Assembly: GCA_015485455.1 (NCBI GenBank)
Contig: WFTN01000094.1
Span: 1 to 8,080, forward strand
Source of the DNA: Planctomycetota bacterium
Lineage (GTDB): Bacteria > Planctomycetota > GCA-002687715 > DRQF01
Direction: 5' to 3'
Length of the DNA: 8,080 nt
This document shows positions 1-6,835 of this stretch, one piece after another. Below the pieces are notes generated by a model. The model worked only from the letters and a program-made list of their open reading frames with translations. It did no database searches and was not told the origin of the DNA. The translations under genes were made by a program, and so were the position numbers. Every line of letters begins with the position of its first letter. Position 1 is the first letter of the stretch.

Positions 1-1
1 C

Positions 2-1108
2 ACCGAAAGTACCTCGGCTTTCTTCCGACCCCGCTTGTTCGTTGGATTTCTTGATGAAGATGTAAGGGAATTCGAACCCAAAGAAGCCTACGTAACGATC
101 GAGGGCGATGGTTTCGACCTTCGGGTGGGCCAGTTCATCGAAAACTGGGGCATCGTCGACACTTACAATCCTATTGACATTCTAAATCGGCGAGACCTAA
201 GGACAGACATCCTTGACCCAGATCGACTGGGTGAGTTAGGAATAAGATTGCGCCTTTTTTGGGATGGCAATGAAACATGGGGTGAGCCCACCTTATCCCT
301 CTATGCCCTTCCGGTTTTTCGTGAAACTCCTTTTCCGACTCAAGCCAACCGCTTCAACTTCAATTCACCCAAGTTGCCCTTCGACGACGATCGTAGCTTT
401 GATCCGGATGGCTTCGATGAAGGTCTCTATGCTATTCGGTTTCAAGCAAGTATTTTCACCAGCCTCCTGAACGCCGACATACAAGGGGCGGTGGCCCGAG
501 GTCCCGAGAAGTTCCCTGGTTTTTTCTTAAAGAGGGGCAACCAACCCATAGGCCAAGGGGCCTACTATGGTGCCTGGACTTTCGGTGCGGGAATGCGGGC
601 TGTTCCTAACGAAGATACAATGGGATCATTCCTGGCCAAAATCACTTTCAAGTTGGAGATGATCTATAAGGTCCCTTACACCTTTAACAACTCCCCTCTC
701 GATGAACCCGATAACTATTTTTCCTTTGTGTTCGGAATCGACCGCGTATTCAATGACCTTCTGAGGGAACAGGATCAATTGACCCTAACTTTGGAGTACG
801 CCCGGGAGGAAGGTGCCACTGACGCCGTGAGTCAGTTTCGGCCCTTTCGCAATGACTTGATCGTACGCCTATTCTGGGAAGCCAATGACTTCTCTCGTAC
901 ATCCTTAGAAGGCAGAGCTTTGTTTGACTTGGAGAGCGACGAAATCCTCTGGGAAATCATCTTCAAACGCCAGCTTCGCTTCATCGACGAAGACCTGACC
1001 CTGACCATCCAGGTGCAAGGATTCGAGCCTGCCCGAACTGGACGATCGCTCTACGATATTTTTCCTGACAACACTTCTGCTCTCATCGGCCTGCGCTGGA
1101 ACTTCTGA
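2..1108 (+). CDS. Outer-membrane beta-barrel protein, 5'-truncated (DUF1302/porin-like)
   Basis: The frame is open from the first bases of the window to a TGA at 1106-1108, followed at once by an in-frame TAA. The true start lies upstream; the TTG at 35 is only the first possible start codon inside the window. About 368 residues are visible. They are rich in short segments alternating polar and hydrophobic residues, aromatic girdle residues (Trp, Tyr, Phe) and acidic turns, and the protein ends in LRWNF with a C-terminal Phe. These are hallmarks of an outer-membrane beta-barrel recognised by the BAM machinery. A stretch near the visible N-terminus (LRVGQFIENWG followed by NPIDILNRRDLR) resembles the 'RxGRQxxxWG...NP' pattern I associate with DUF1302-type and related barrels, but I cannot confirm the family. 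The gene converges on the pst operon. A role as a phosphate or other anion channel would be pure inference. No clear terminator is seen in the 38-base gap to phoU. Confidence 0.75.
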   Translation, partial: TESTSAFFRPRLFVGFLDEDVREFEPKEAYVTIEGDGFDLRVGQFIENWGIVDTYNPIDILNRRDLRTDILDPDRLGELGIRLRLFWDGNETWGEPTLSLYALPVFRETPFPTQANRFNFNSPKLPFDDDRSFDPDGFDEGLYAIRFQASIFTSLLNADIQGAVARGPEKFPGFFLKRGNQPIGQGAYYGAWTFGAGMRAVPNEDTMGSFLAKITFKLEMIYKVPYTFNNSPLDEPDNYFSFVFGIDRVFNDLLREQDQLTLTLEYAREEGATDAVSQFRPFRNDLIVRLFWEANDFSRTSLEGRALFDLESDEILWEIIFKRQLRFIDEDLTLTIQVQGFEPARTGRSLYDIFPDNTSALIGLRWNF

Positions 1109-1146
1109 TAAGCGTTCGAACTGGCAAATCTGGGCGCGGTCAAGTG

Positions 1147-1809
1147 TCAATGATCCTCTGGTTGATGGCGAATCACTTCGCCATTGACCAAGAAAATGAC
1201 GTCTTCAGCGATGTTGGTAGCCAGATCAGCAATGCGTTCCAAGCAGCGGGATACGGACAAATAGTGGATGGCTCGGCGTAAACAATCGGGTTTCTTGCGG
1301 CCCACTTCCTCCACGCTTGAGAACATGGCGGCATGGATTTCATCGACTTGATCGTCGACTTCAAGAACATGGTTAGCCAAGGAAGTGTCGAGCTGGATCA
1401 AAGACTGAAGGCTCTCCCCCACCATGGTCTTGACAATCGACTGCATGCGCATGAGGTCACCGGGAGCTTCCATGGCTTCATGGGTTGCCAAGTAGTGGGC
1501 CCTTCCAGCGATGCTGGCAGCTAAGTCTCCCATCCTCTCCAGGTCATTGTTCACTTTCAGAACTGAAATAACAAAACGCAGGTCAGTGGCGACGGGCTGG
1601 TGCAGCGCCAGAACCTTAAGGCATTCTTCTTCTAAATTAACTTCGAGTCGGTCGATTTGATCATCACCAGCCTGAACTTGGCGGGCCAAGGCATCGTCTC
1701 GGTTCTTCAAAGCACTGAGAGCGGAGGTAATCGCATCCTCCACGATCTTGCCCATAAAGTTAAGATGGGCTTTGAGCGACTCAAAATCTCTCATGAGATG
1801 CTGCGGCAT
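1147..1809 (-). CDS. phoU: PhoU, phosphate signalling/transport accessory protein
   Basis: A 220-residue all-helical protein of normal PhoU length with two tandem PhoU domains. Each carries the E-x-x-x-D metal-binding signature: NNDLERMGD around residues 87-95 and SRCLERIAD around 187-195. Family knowledge: PhoU dimers bind metal ions at the membrane, restrain the Pst transporter and pass its state to the PhoR/PhoB two-component system, so that the Pho regulon is off when phosphate is plentiful. The ATG start at 1809 is preceded by AGGGAG seven bases upstream. The start lies 11 bases after the pstB stop, so the gene is the last of the pst operon, its usual place. The stop is TGA. No phoR or phoB is present in the window. 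Confidence 0.96.
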   Translation of the reverse strand: MPQHLMRDFESLKAHLNFMGKIVEDAITSALSALKNRDDALARQVQAGDDQIDRLEVNLEEECLKVLALHQPVATDLRFVISVLKVNNDLERMGDLAASIAGRAHYLATHEAMEAPGDLMRMQSIVKTMVGESLQSLIQLDTSLANHVLEVDDQVDEIHAAMFSSVEEVGRKKPDCLRRAIHYLSVSRCLERIADLATNIAEDVIFLVNGEVIRHQPEDH

Positions 1810-1820
1810 ATCGTTTCTCC

Positions 1821-2645
1821 CTAACCGAATCGTCCTGAGACGTAGTCCTCGGTTCGCTGATTAGATGGGTTTTGGAACATCTTTTCCGTGTGATCAAACT
1901 CGACCAACTTGCCTGCTTCCATAAATGCCGTGTAGTCCGAAGCTCGGGAAGCCTGTTGCATGTTGTGAGTCACAATGACAAAAGTGTGATTCTGCTTCAG
2001 CTCAAGCATCAGATCCTCCACACGCCCAGTGGACAGAGGATCGAGGGCCGAGCAGGGTTCGTCCATGAGAATTACTTCCGATTGCATGGCAAGGGTCCTG
2101 GCGATGCACAACCTTTGTTGCTGACCGCCAGACAGTCCCAAAGCTGACTTGTGGAGGCGATCCTTAACCTCGTCCCAAATCGCAGCGGAACGAAGGGAGT
2201 TTTCCACCAGCTCGTCAAGGTCACCTTTGAAGCCGTTAATTTGTGGGCCCCAAGCAACGTTCTTGTAGATCGTCTTGGGAAACGGGTTTGGCTTCTGAAA
2301 GACCATACCAATGCGCAAACGAACCTCCACGGGGTCGACCGCAGGATCATAGATGTCGATGCCCTGGAAGCGAATAGCCCCCTCCAAGCTCGCACTGGGA
2401 ATGAAATCGTTCATACGATTGAAGGCGCGAAGAAAAGTGCTCTTACCACAACCCGACGGACCAATAATGGCGGTGATTTGATTGGCGGCAAAAGCGAGAC
2501 CCACGTCGTCAACAGCAACAGTGTTCCCGTAACGAATGGTGACATGCTCGGCAGAAAGGGCCGAGTCTTGCCGCGGATCTGGGGCTTCCTTTTCAGGCTC
2601 ACTTCCTTGGTTGAACTTATTCGGTTGTATTTTCATTTGAGTCAA
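1821..2645 (-). CDS. pstB: PstB, phosphate ABC transporter ATP-binding protein
   Basis: A 274-residue ABC ATPase that energises phosphate import through PstC-PstA at the inner membrane. Visible motifs in order: Walker [10 protein letters not shown] (62-70), Q-loop [10 protein letters not shown] (Gln117), ABC signature LSGGQQQR (171-178), Walker B VILMDEP (191-197) followed by CSALDP, and H-loop VTHNM (His227). The Q-loop and the 'RMND' stretch after Walker A are typical of PstB rather than other importers. I prefer the TTG start at 2645, which overlaps the pstA TGA by four bases, because AAGGAA lies seven bases before it. The in-frame ATG at 2636 would sit 16 bases from that site. The first 30 residues are a variable, polar extension. 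The stop is TAG. Confidence 0.97.
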   Translation of the reverse strand: MTQMKIQPNKFNQGSEPEKEAPDPRQDSALSAEHVTIRYGNTVAVDDVGLAFAANQITAIIGPSGCGKSTFLRAFNRMNDFIPSASLEGAIRFQGIDIYDPAVDPVEVRLRIGMVFQKPNPFPKTIYKNVAWGPQINGFKGDLDELVENSLRSAAIWDEVKDRLHKSALGLSGGQQQRLCIARTLAMQSEVILMDEPCSALDPLSTGRVEDLMLELKQNHTFVIVTHNMQQASRASDYTAFMEAGKLVEFDHTEKMFQNPSNQRTEDYVSGRFG

Positions 2646-3517
2646 TTTGCATTTCCTTCAGCACGATGCCGAATCCAGACTGCAATTCCATTCATGATCA
2701 CAAGAAAGACAAGCAAAGCCACAATGCCCCCGGCTGCCAGATCTTGAAATTCCGATTGTGCCTTCGTGGTCCAGCTATAAATTTGCAATGGCAAGACAGT
2801 GAATGAATCCATGGGTCCAGCGGGAGCATCGCTGATGTAGGCAACAGCACCAATAGTGATGAGAGGCGCCGTCTCCCCGATAGCTCGAGACAGTGCCAGA
2901 ATAACTCCAGTCAAGATCCCCGCTAGAGCTGTGGGTAGAACATGATGAACAACCGTTTGCCAGGGAGTCGCTCCCAGCGCTAGGGCGGCATGGCGGATCG
3001 TGGACGGTACGGCACGAATCGCCTCTCGAGAAGCGATGATGATCACCGGTAGCACCAGCAGTGACATGGTCAAGGAACCGGCAAGAACACTCTGCTCCAA
3101 GGCAAGGAATCGTACGAAGACTGTAGCCCCTAGGATTCCGTAGACAATAGAAGGGACCCCCGCAAGGTTCGAAATGTTGACATCAATAAGATGAGCCCAG
3201 CGATTCTTGGGAGCAAACTCTTCCAAATAGAGGGCTGCCGAGACGCCGCATGGAATGGAAATCAAAGCTGTCAATCCCATCATCCACAGAGAGCCAGCAA
3301 TGGCTGGCCAGATACCGCAGTCTTCAGGTCGCCACGATGGCGCATTGCGAAGAAAATCAACATCAATGAGACCAACACCCTTATGTCCAACATGAACCAG
3401 CAAGACCGCCAGAAGAACGAAGCACGACCAAGTGAATAGAGAGCAAATCGACTTGAAGTAGAGAGCCCGTCGTCTTCTCTTCCGCAGATTGAGGTTCGCC
3501 GTATCAAGCCAGCTCAT
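2642..3517 (-). CDS. pstA: PstA, phosphate ABC transporter permease
   Basis: A 291-residue integral inner-membrane permease with about six hydrophobic segments and a strongly basic N-terminus (LRKRRRR, 11-17) that should remain cytoplasmic. The EAA loop, which docks onto PstB, is visible from SREAIRAVP through ALGATPW to the following VLP (about 163-195), and is followed by [10 protein letters not shown] (210-219), a typical Pst permease sequence. With PstC it forms the translocation channel for phosphate delivered by PstS. The ATG start overlaps the pstC TGA (ATGA) and has GGGAGG about eight bases upstream, so translational coupling is likely. Its end overlaps the pstB start in the same way. 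The length is normal for the family. Confidence 0.96.
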   Translation of the reverse strand: MSWLDTANLNLRKRRRRALYFKSICSLFTWSCFVLLAVLLVHVGHKGVGLIDVDFLRNAPSWRPEDCGIWPAIAGSLWMMGLTALISIPCGVSAALYLEEFAPKNRWAHLIDVNISNLAGVPSIVYGILGATVFVRFLALEQSVLAGSLTMSLLVLPVIIIASREAIRAVPSTIRHAALALGATPWQTVVHHVLPTALAGILTGVILALSRAIGETAPLITIGAVAYISDAPAGPMDSFTVLPLQIYSWTTKAQSEFQDLAAGGIVALLVFLVIMNGIAVWIRHRAEGNAN

Positions 3518-4413
3518 TCGTAGACCTCCCGATACTTGCGCAACACGCGGTGGGCCACCATGTTGATGCCCAAAGTAATAAGGAAGAGGAGCATACCCAC
3601 AGCAAAAATGGCGTGATACTCAGGAGTCCCGCGGGGTGTGTCTCCCATGGAGACTTGAACAATAAAAGCGGTCATCGTCTGGATCGATTCCGTGGGCAAG
3701 AAACTCATGGAGGGTGTGGCCCCCGCAGCAATGGATACGGCCATTGTTTCCCCCACGGCCCGAGAGAACGCCAGAACAAAGGACGCCGTGATGCCCGATA
3801 GGGCGGCGGGGAATATGACTCTTGTGAGAGCCTCAAATCGAGTAGCACCCAGAGCCATGGCACCTTGCCGAAGGGAACCTGGCACGGCGCGGAGAGCATC
3901 GTCACAGAGAGATGCAATCATGGGGAGAATCATGATCCCGACGACAATGGAGGCACTGGCTGCATTGTAGGTTTCGGTACCACTATAGATCGACTTGAGC
4001 ACGGGCGTGATGGCCGTCAATGCGAAATAGCCATAGACAATCGTCGGAATACCGGCCAACACTTCCAAGGTCGGTTTGACAATCTTCCTCATCCGTGGAG
4101 AAGCGTATTCACTGAGGTAGATGGCGCAGCAAACACCAATGGGGATGGCCACCAAAGCCGATCCAACGACAATCTGCAAAGTCCCCACGACTAGAGGTAA
4201 GACACCATATTCTCGAGGTACGATGAGAGGTTGCCAAGTCGTACCGAGCAAGAAATCGAGGGGCGCAACCTCAAAAAAGAAAGGAATCGATTCCCAGACC
4301 AAGGACACAACGATGGTGACTGTCGTGAGGATCGAAAGGAAGGCGCAGAAGAAAAGGAACCCGTGGATTCCTCCTTCCAACCACCGTGACTTCTTTTGGG
4401 CAAGAATATTCAA
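3514..4413 (-). CDS. pstC: PstC, phosphate ABC transporter permease
   Basis: A 299-residue permease of normal PstC length with about six transmembrane segments, the first from roughly residue 17 to 40. The EAA loop (DDALRAVPGSLRQGAMALGA, 171-190, then TRFEALTRVIFP) and SRAVGETMAV (217-226) identify it as the PstC partner of PstA. The start is a TTG at 4413: an in-frame TGA lies three codons upstream and no in-frame ATG precedes the first membrane segment. Its ribosome binding site is weak, an AGG about ten bases upstream. The weak start, the rare start codon and the 46-base gap after pstS may lower its translation relative to the binding protein, which fits the higher PstS:PstC ratio these systems need. 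The last point is inference. Confidence 0.96.
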   Translation of the reverse strand: MNILAQKKSRWLEGGIHGFLFFCAFLSILTTVTIVVSLVWESIPFFFEVAPLDFLLGTTWQPLIVPREYGVLPLVVGTLQIVVGSALVAIPIGVCCAIYLSEYASPRMRKIVKPTLEVLAGIPTIVYGYFALTAITPVLKSIYSGTETYNAASASIVVGIMILPMIASLCDDALRAVPGSLRQGAMALGATRFEALTRVIFPAALSGITASFVLAFSRAVGETMAVSIAAGATPSMSFLPTESIQTMTAFIVQVSMGDTPRGTPEYHAIFAVGMLLFLITLGINMVAHRVLRKYREVYE

Positions 4414-4459
4414 TTCAGCTCAACCTATTCATGACATGGTCATTTTGCGTAGCCAAAAC

Positions 4460-5383
4460 TCAGCCTCCAGTCGTGGCGCGTCCTGTGACTTTGTCATCAA
4501 ATCGCTTGCGGTCCCTAACATAGACACTGTCAGGAAGAGGGACATATCCCACGGCCTTGACCAGTTCAGGCGCATGGTCCAGATAAAAGTGAACAAAGTT
4601 CTTGACCTCTGTACGATCGGATTCAGCTTCGGAGACGTAGATGAAGATAGGACGAGACAAAGGTGCGTAGGTACCCTTGTTGATGGTTTCCATGGTTGGC
4701 GTGATCGGCCCAGCACCATTGTCAATGGGAACAACTCGAAGAGAATCACGATTCTCGACGTAATAGGCATAACCGAAGAAGCCAAGAGCATTCTTGTCGC
4801 CAGCGATGCCTCTCACCAAGACGTTGTCGTCCTCACTCATGGTAAAGTCACTGCGACAAGCACCCGGTTTACCGTTGATCACTTCGGTGAAATAATCGAA
4901 TGTTCCCGAGTCGACCCCTGGGCCGAAGAGTTTCATTTCGACATCGGGCCAGGTCGAACGGACATCCTTCCAAGTGCGGACTTGACTTCCCACTTTCCAA
5001 ATCTTGCTCAACTCTTCTACGGTCAAAAAGTCAACGAAGTTATTGTCCTTGTTGATGACCACGCTGAGGCCGTCGTAAGCTATGGGCATTTCGATGAAAC
5101 CGACCCCATGCTCCTTGGCTTTCTTGATCTCTTTGTCCTTGATCATACGAGAGGCATCGTTGATATCCGTGTCCCCAACACAGAATTTCTTGAAACCTCC
5201 ACCCGTCCCCGACACGCCAATCGTCACTCGCACGTCTTTGTGTTCTCTTTGGAATTCGACGGCAACTGCTTCAGTAATCGGAAAAACAGTACTGGAACCA
5301 TCGATCTTCACGGTGACCTTGTCTGCGGAGGCGCCGCAAGAAGCCAACAAAACACAGATGGCGAAAGAAGCCAAGTTCTTCAT
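4460..5383 (-). CDS. pstS: PstS, phosphate-binding lipoprotein of ABC transporter
   Basis: A 307-residue periplasmic phosphate receptor. The N-terminus is a lipoprotein signal: basic MKN, a hydrophobic stretch and the lipobox LASC with Cys16 as the lipidation site, so the protein should be membrane-anchored. Phosphate-site motifs of the family are visible: [12 protein letters not shown] (28-39), [10 protein letters not shown] (58-67), DINDASR (73-79) and [12 protein letters not shown] (156-167). Cys68 and Cys176 could form a disulfide. The ATG start at 5383 has a strong GAGGAG six bases upstream. It is the first gene of the pst operon and is transcribed away from the selenoprotein gene. Length and content are ordinary for a PstS; the upstream region carries candidate control sites listed separately. 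Confidence 0.96.
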   Translation of the reverse strand: MKNLASFAICVLLASCGASADKVTVKIDGSSTVFPITEAVAVEFQREHKDVRVTIGVSGTGGGFKKFCVGDTDINDASRMIKDKEIKKAKEHGVGFIEMPIAYDGLSVVINKDNNFVDFLTVEELSKIWKVGSQVRTWKDVRSTWPDVEMKLFGPGVDSGTFDYFTEVINGKPGACRSDFTMSEDDNVLVRGIAGDKNALGFFGYAYYVENRDSLRVVPIDNGAGPITPTMETINKGTYAPLSRPIFIYVSEAESDRTEVKNFVHFYLDHAPELVKAVGYVPLPDSVYVRDRKRFDDKVTGRATTGG

Positions 5384-5395
5384 TTAAGTCTCCTC

Positions 5396-5411
5396 ACCGG
5401 GTTCAACCGGT
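5396..5411 (-). promoter_or_regulatory. Hairpin touching the pstS ribosome binding site
   Basis: ACCGG (5396-5400) and CCGGT (5407-5411) are inverted copies around a six-base loop. On the minus-strand transcript the stem ends directly against the GAGGAG ribosome binding site of pstS. It may influence translation initiation or mRNA stability. The stem is only five pairs, so it could be chance. Confidence 0.35.
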
Positions 5412-5482
5412 CTTTCATTTGTCTTTCTGTTCTGATCTGACAAATAGATTCTCATGAAGTTTCTTGTGCATAAGGTAAATTT

Positions 5483-5509
5483 CCCGTGAACGATTGAAAC
5501 ACTGTGAAG
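5483..5509 (-). promoter_or_regulatory. Possible PhoB-type site upstream of pstS
   Basis: Read on the minus strand, the segment holds TTCACA, TTCAAT and TTCACG, three TTCA-centred repeats spaced 10 and 8 bases apart, about 100 bases before the pstS start. Pho boxes are direct repeats with about 11-base period, and pst promoters are classic PhoB targets, so the place is right. The spacing is irregular and the match to the enterobacterial CTGTCAT repeat is poor. An AT-rich stretch (AAATTTACCTTAT) just downstream could hold a -10 element. Confidence 0.25.
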
Positions 5510-5523
5510 AGCTCGGGAAGCCC

Positions 5524-5605
5524 CCTTGTTCATGAGTCCACGGCGGTTGTGTAAAGGCCATTGAGCCGACTTACTATCACAATGACCACAATCTCATGAA
5601 CAAGG
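5524..5605. repeat. 13-base inverted repeat in the divergent promoter region
   Basis: CCTTGTTCATGAG (5524-5536) is matched exactly in reverse complement by CTCATGAACAAGG (5593-5605), and after one mismatch two more bases pair on the outer side. The arms are separated by 56 bases. The inner half, CTCATGAA, also occurs at 5451-5458, giving three copies in about 150 bases. The arrangement fits operators for a dimeric regulator binding two or three sites, or a long-range stem in the selenoprotein leader RNA. No regulator gene is visible nearby to support either. Confidence 0.5.
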
Positions 5606-5639
5606 CGGGCTGGTCAAACATACTTCTTGCGCTGAATCT

Positions 5640-5661
5640 GCCCCTGATGCAGACTAGGGGC
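5640..5661 (+). promoter_or_regulatory. Hairpin in the leader of the selenoprotein gene
   Basis: GCCCCT (5640-5645) pairs with AGGGGC (5656-5661) across a ten-base loop, 39 bases before the ATG of the selenoprotein gene. No T-run follows, so it is not an obvious intrinsic terminator. It could be a leader structure or chance. Confidence 0.3.
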
Positions 5662-5700
5662 TCGGCCAGTTCGAAAATTCTCAAATCGAAGGTGTCCACC

Positions 5701-6723
5701 ATGAAACGGTCCTATTTTCTCTTAGTCCCCCTTGCAGCTCTCATGCTGAGCTTTCATGTGTCTGCCCAAGACGTCGCAGACAAGAGTTTAAGTGCTCTCC
5801 TCAAAGACTACGCAGCCAGCAAAGAAAGTCGCATCAAGAAATACAAAACGTTCAAACCACGTTTCGAATCATTCGCCAAAACTCACGAAGGAAGCGAAGA
5901 CGGACTTAAAGCTCACCTATGGCTGTTCAAGAACTCATGGTGGCTTCGCCAAGAGAACAAGATGGAGTCAACTGCTGTCTCCATCGTCGACCACATCATC
6001 GAAACCTATCCAAAATCGAAATTGCTCGATGAGATCGCCGCAGCAAAATACGTCCTGCCCAAAGATCAGCGCCTCAGCTACTTCCGAAGGATTCGTAAGA
6101 TCTCACCCCATAGTTCGGTTCGCGCCGCCATGCTCTTGGGAGAATCCTATTCGCAAAATGGCGACGCCAAGCGTTCAACTCTCGAAGAGCTAAAAAAGAA
6201 GTTTGGCAAGGTTTCATGGAATGCCTCCACCTACGGAGCAATCGCCTCAGCCCTGATGAATCCTCACGACAGAGCAAAGCTCAAGATCGGCCAAACAGCA
6301 CCTGACATCGAAGGAAGTGATGTGGATGGCACAGCCTTCAAGCTCAGTGACTACCGAGGCAAAGTTGTGCTTTTGGATTTCTGGGGAAATTGGTGAGGTC
6401 CTTGCCGGGGCATGTACCCACACGAGCGGTCGCTCGTCAAAAAACTCGCAAATCGTCCATTCGCAATTATCGGTGTCAACAGTGACGACTCAAGATCGGA
6501 GCTCAAGGAGGTCGTCAAGAAAGAAAGGATCACCTGGCGCTCTTTCTTTGATGGCGGCGTCATCGGAGGGCCCATAGCCACCAGTTGGGGTGTCCGGGGT
6601 TGGCCGACGATCTACGTTTTGGATCACCTCGGCGTCATCCGTCACAAAGATCTGCGGGGTGAAGAGCTAGAAAAGGCCATCGATGCCTTGGTAGTTGCCG
6701 CTGAAGCCGCAAAAAAGAAATAG
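5701..6723 (+). CDS. Exported TlpA/thioredoxin-like selenoprotein (WUGPC active site)
   Basis: Read through one in-frame TGA (6394-6396), this is a 340-residue protein ending at TAG. Residues 1-22 form a Sec signal peptide (MKR, hydrophobic core, VSA before the predicted cut). Residues about 24-190 are helical and look TPR-like, with repeated short helices and turns such as ETYPKSK and ISPHSS. Residues about 194-340 form a TlpA/redoxin thioredoxin fold: GQTAPDIEG, the strand KVVLLDFWGNW, then Sec232-Gly-Pro-Cys235, MYPHERS, the strand FAIIGVNSD and the cis-proline segment GWPTIYVLD (Pro302). The normal motif is WCGPC; here the first, nucleophilic Cys codon is TGA. Expected role: periplasmic thiol-disulfide exchange; the substrate is unknown. 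I chose ATG 5701 because it begins a proper signal peptide and has GAAGG eight bases upstream; the in-frame ATG at 5596 would add an unlikely 35-residue leader. Alternatives are a nonsense mutation or a base-call error (TGA from TGT or TGC). TGA serves as a normal stop in neighbouring genes, so general reassignment is unlikely. Confidence 0.85.
6394..6396 (+). other. In-frame UGA, predicted selenocysteine codon (Sec232)
   Basis: The codons around it read Trp-Gly-Asn-Trp-UGA-Gly-Pro-Cys-Arg-Gly-Met, in frame with the rest of the thioredoxin domain on both sides. The UGA occupies the first cysteine of the CxxC active site, the residue most often replaced by Sec in thioredoxin-fold selenoproteins. 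It is one base away from both cysteine codons. Confidence 0.85.
6422..6437 (+). promoter_or_regulatory. Candidate bacterial SECIS stem-loop
   Basis: ACGAGC (6422-6427) pairs perfectly with GCUCGU (6432-6437) around the loop GGUC (6428-6431). The loop lies 31 bases after the UGA, inside the range I recall for bacterial SECIS elements (roughly 16-37). A G at the loop start followed by GU matches the feature SelB needs, and E. coli fdhF has a GGUCU apical loop. No bulged U corresponding to the fdhF element is visible. The stem lies in the coding region over the codons for His-Glu-Arg-Ser-Leu-Val, as expected for bacteria. Part of the match could be chance, since this protein segment is likely conserved anyway. 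Confidence 0.7.
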
Positions 6724-6741
6724 TCTTCGACTGAACCACAT

Positions 6742-6778
6742 GACTCCCAAGCTCCACCCATTTGTCAGCTTGGGGGTC
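6742..6778 (+). terminator. Terminator-like hairpin after the selenoprotein gene
   Basis: GACTCCCAAGCT (6742-6753) pairs with AGCTTGGGGGTC (6767-6778) over 12 pairs with one U-G wobble and a 13-base loop, starting 18 bases after the TAG stop. The tract after it (TTCATCAACGTTCTTC) has only scattered Ts, so it is an imperfect Rho-independent terminator. It suggests that the selenoprotein gene and the following gene are separate units or only partly coupled. Confidence 0.6.
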
Positions 6779-6835
6779 TTCATCAACGTTCTTCAATAAG
6801 CTGAACTCAACCCCCTCTTGACCGGACACTACATC

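Larger units (their letters stand above)
5384..5700. other. Divergent intergenic region between pstS and the selenoprotein gene
   Basis: This 317-base stretch must hold the promoters of both divergent units. I see no convincing gene in it. The plus-strand frame is open back to an ATG at 5596, but residues encoded before 5701 do not look like a signal peptide or a domain. The listed hairpins, the inverted repeat and the TTCA repeats lie here. On the plus strand TTGTGT (5547-5552) and TACTAT (5572-5577) could be -35 and -10 elements, but their 19-base spacing is long and I rate this low. Confidence 0.6.

Noticed and set aside
1109..1146. Bidirectional terminator between the barrel gene and phoU
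   Set aside because: Only an eight-base palindrome (GTTCGAAC, 1114-1121) is present, with no usable loop or T-run.
2151..2747. Plus-strand open frame opposite pstB and pstA
   Set aside because: It is a shadow of the pst genes with no recognisable domain.
4121..5440. Long plus-strand open frame of 439 codons opposite pstC and pstS
   Set aside because: It is antisense to two certain genes, its translation resembles no family I know, and its openness follows from the codon pattern of the real genes.
5660..5690. tRNA-like GTTCGAA segment near 5669-5675
   Set aside because: No T-arm, anticodon arm or acceptor stem can be built around it.
5596..5700. N-terminal extension of the selenoprotein from the ATG at 5596
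   Set aside because: It would put 35 residues before a complete signal peptide, and the region overlaps the inverted repeat and a leader hairpin.
6394..6396. UGA read as tryptophan (alternative genetic code)
   Set aside because: TGA ends pstS, pstC, pstA, phoU and the barrel gene at normal family lengths, and Trp at the catalytic cysteine would destroy the active site.
6412..6723. Separate small gene starting at the ATG at 6412
   Set aside because: It lacks the first strand and the active site of the thioredoxin fold, has no convincing ribosome binding site, and is in frame with the upstream half; one recoded gene explains both pieces better.
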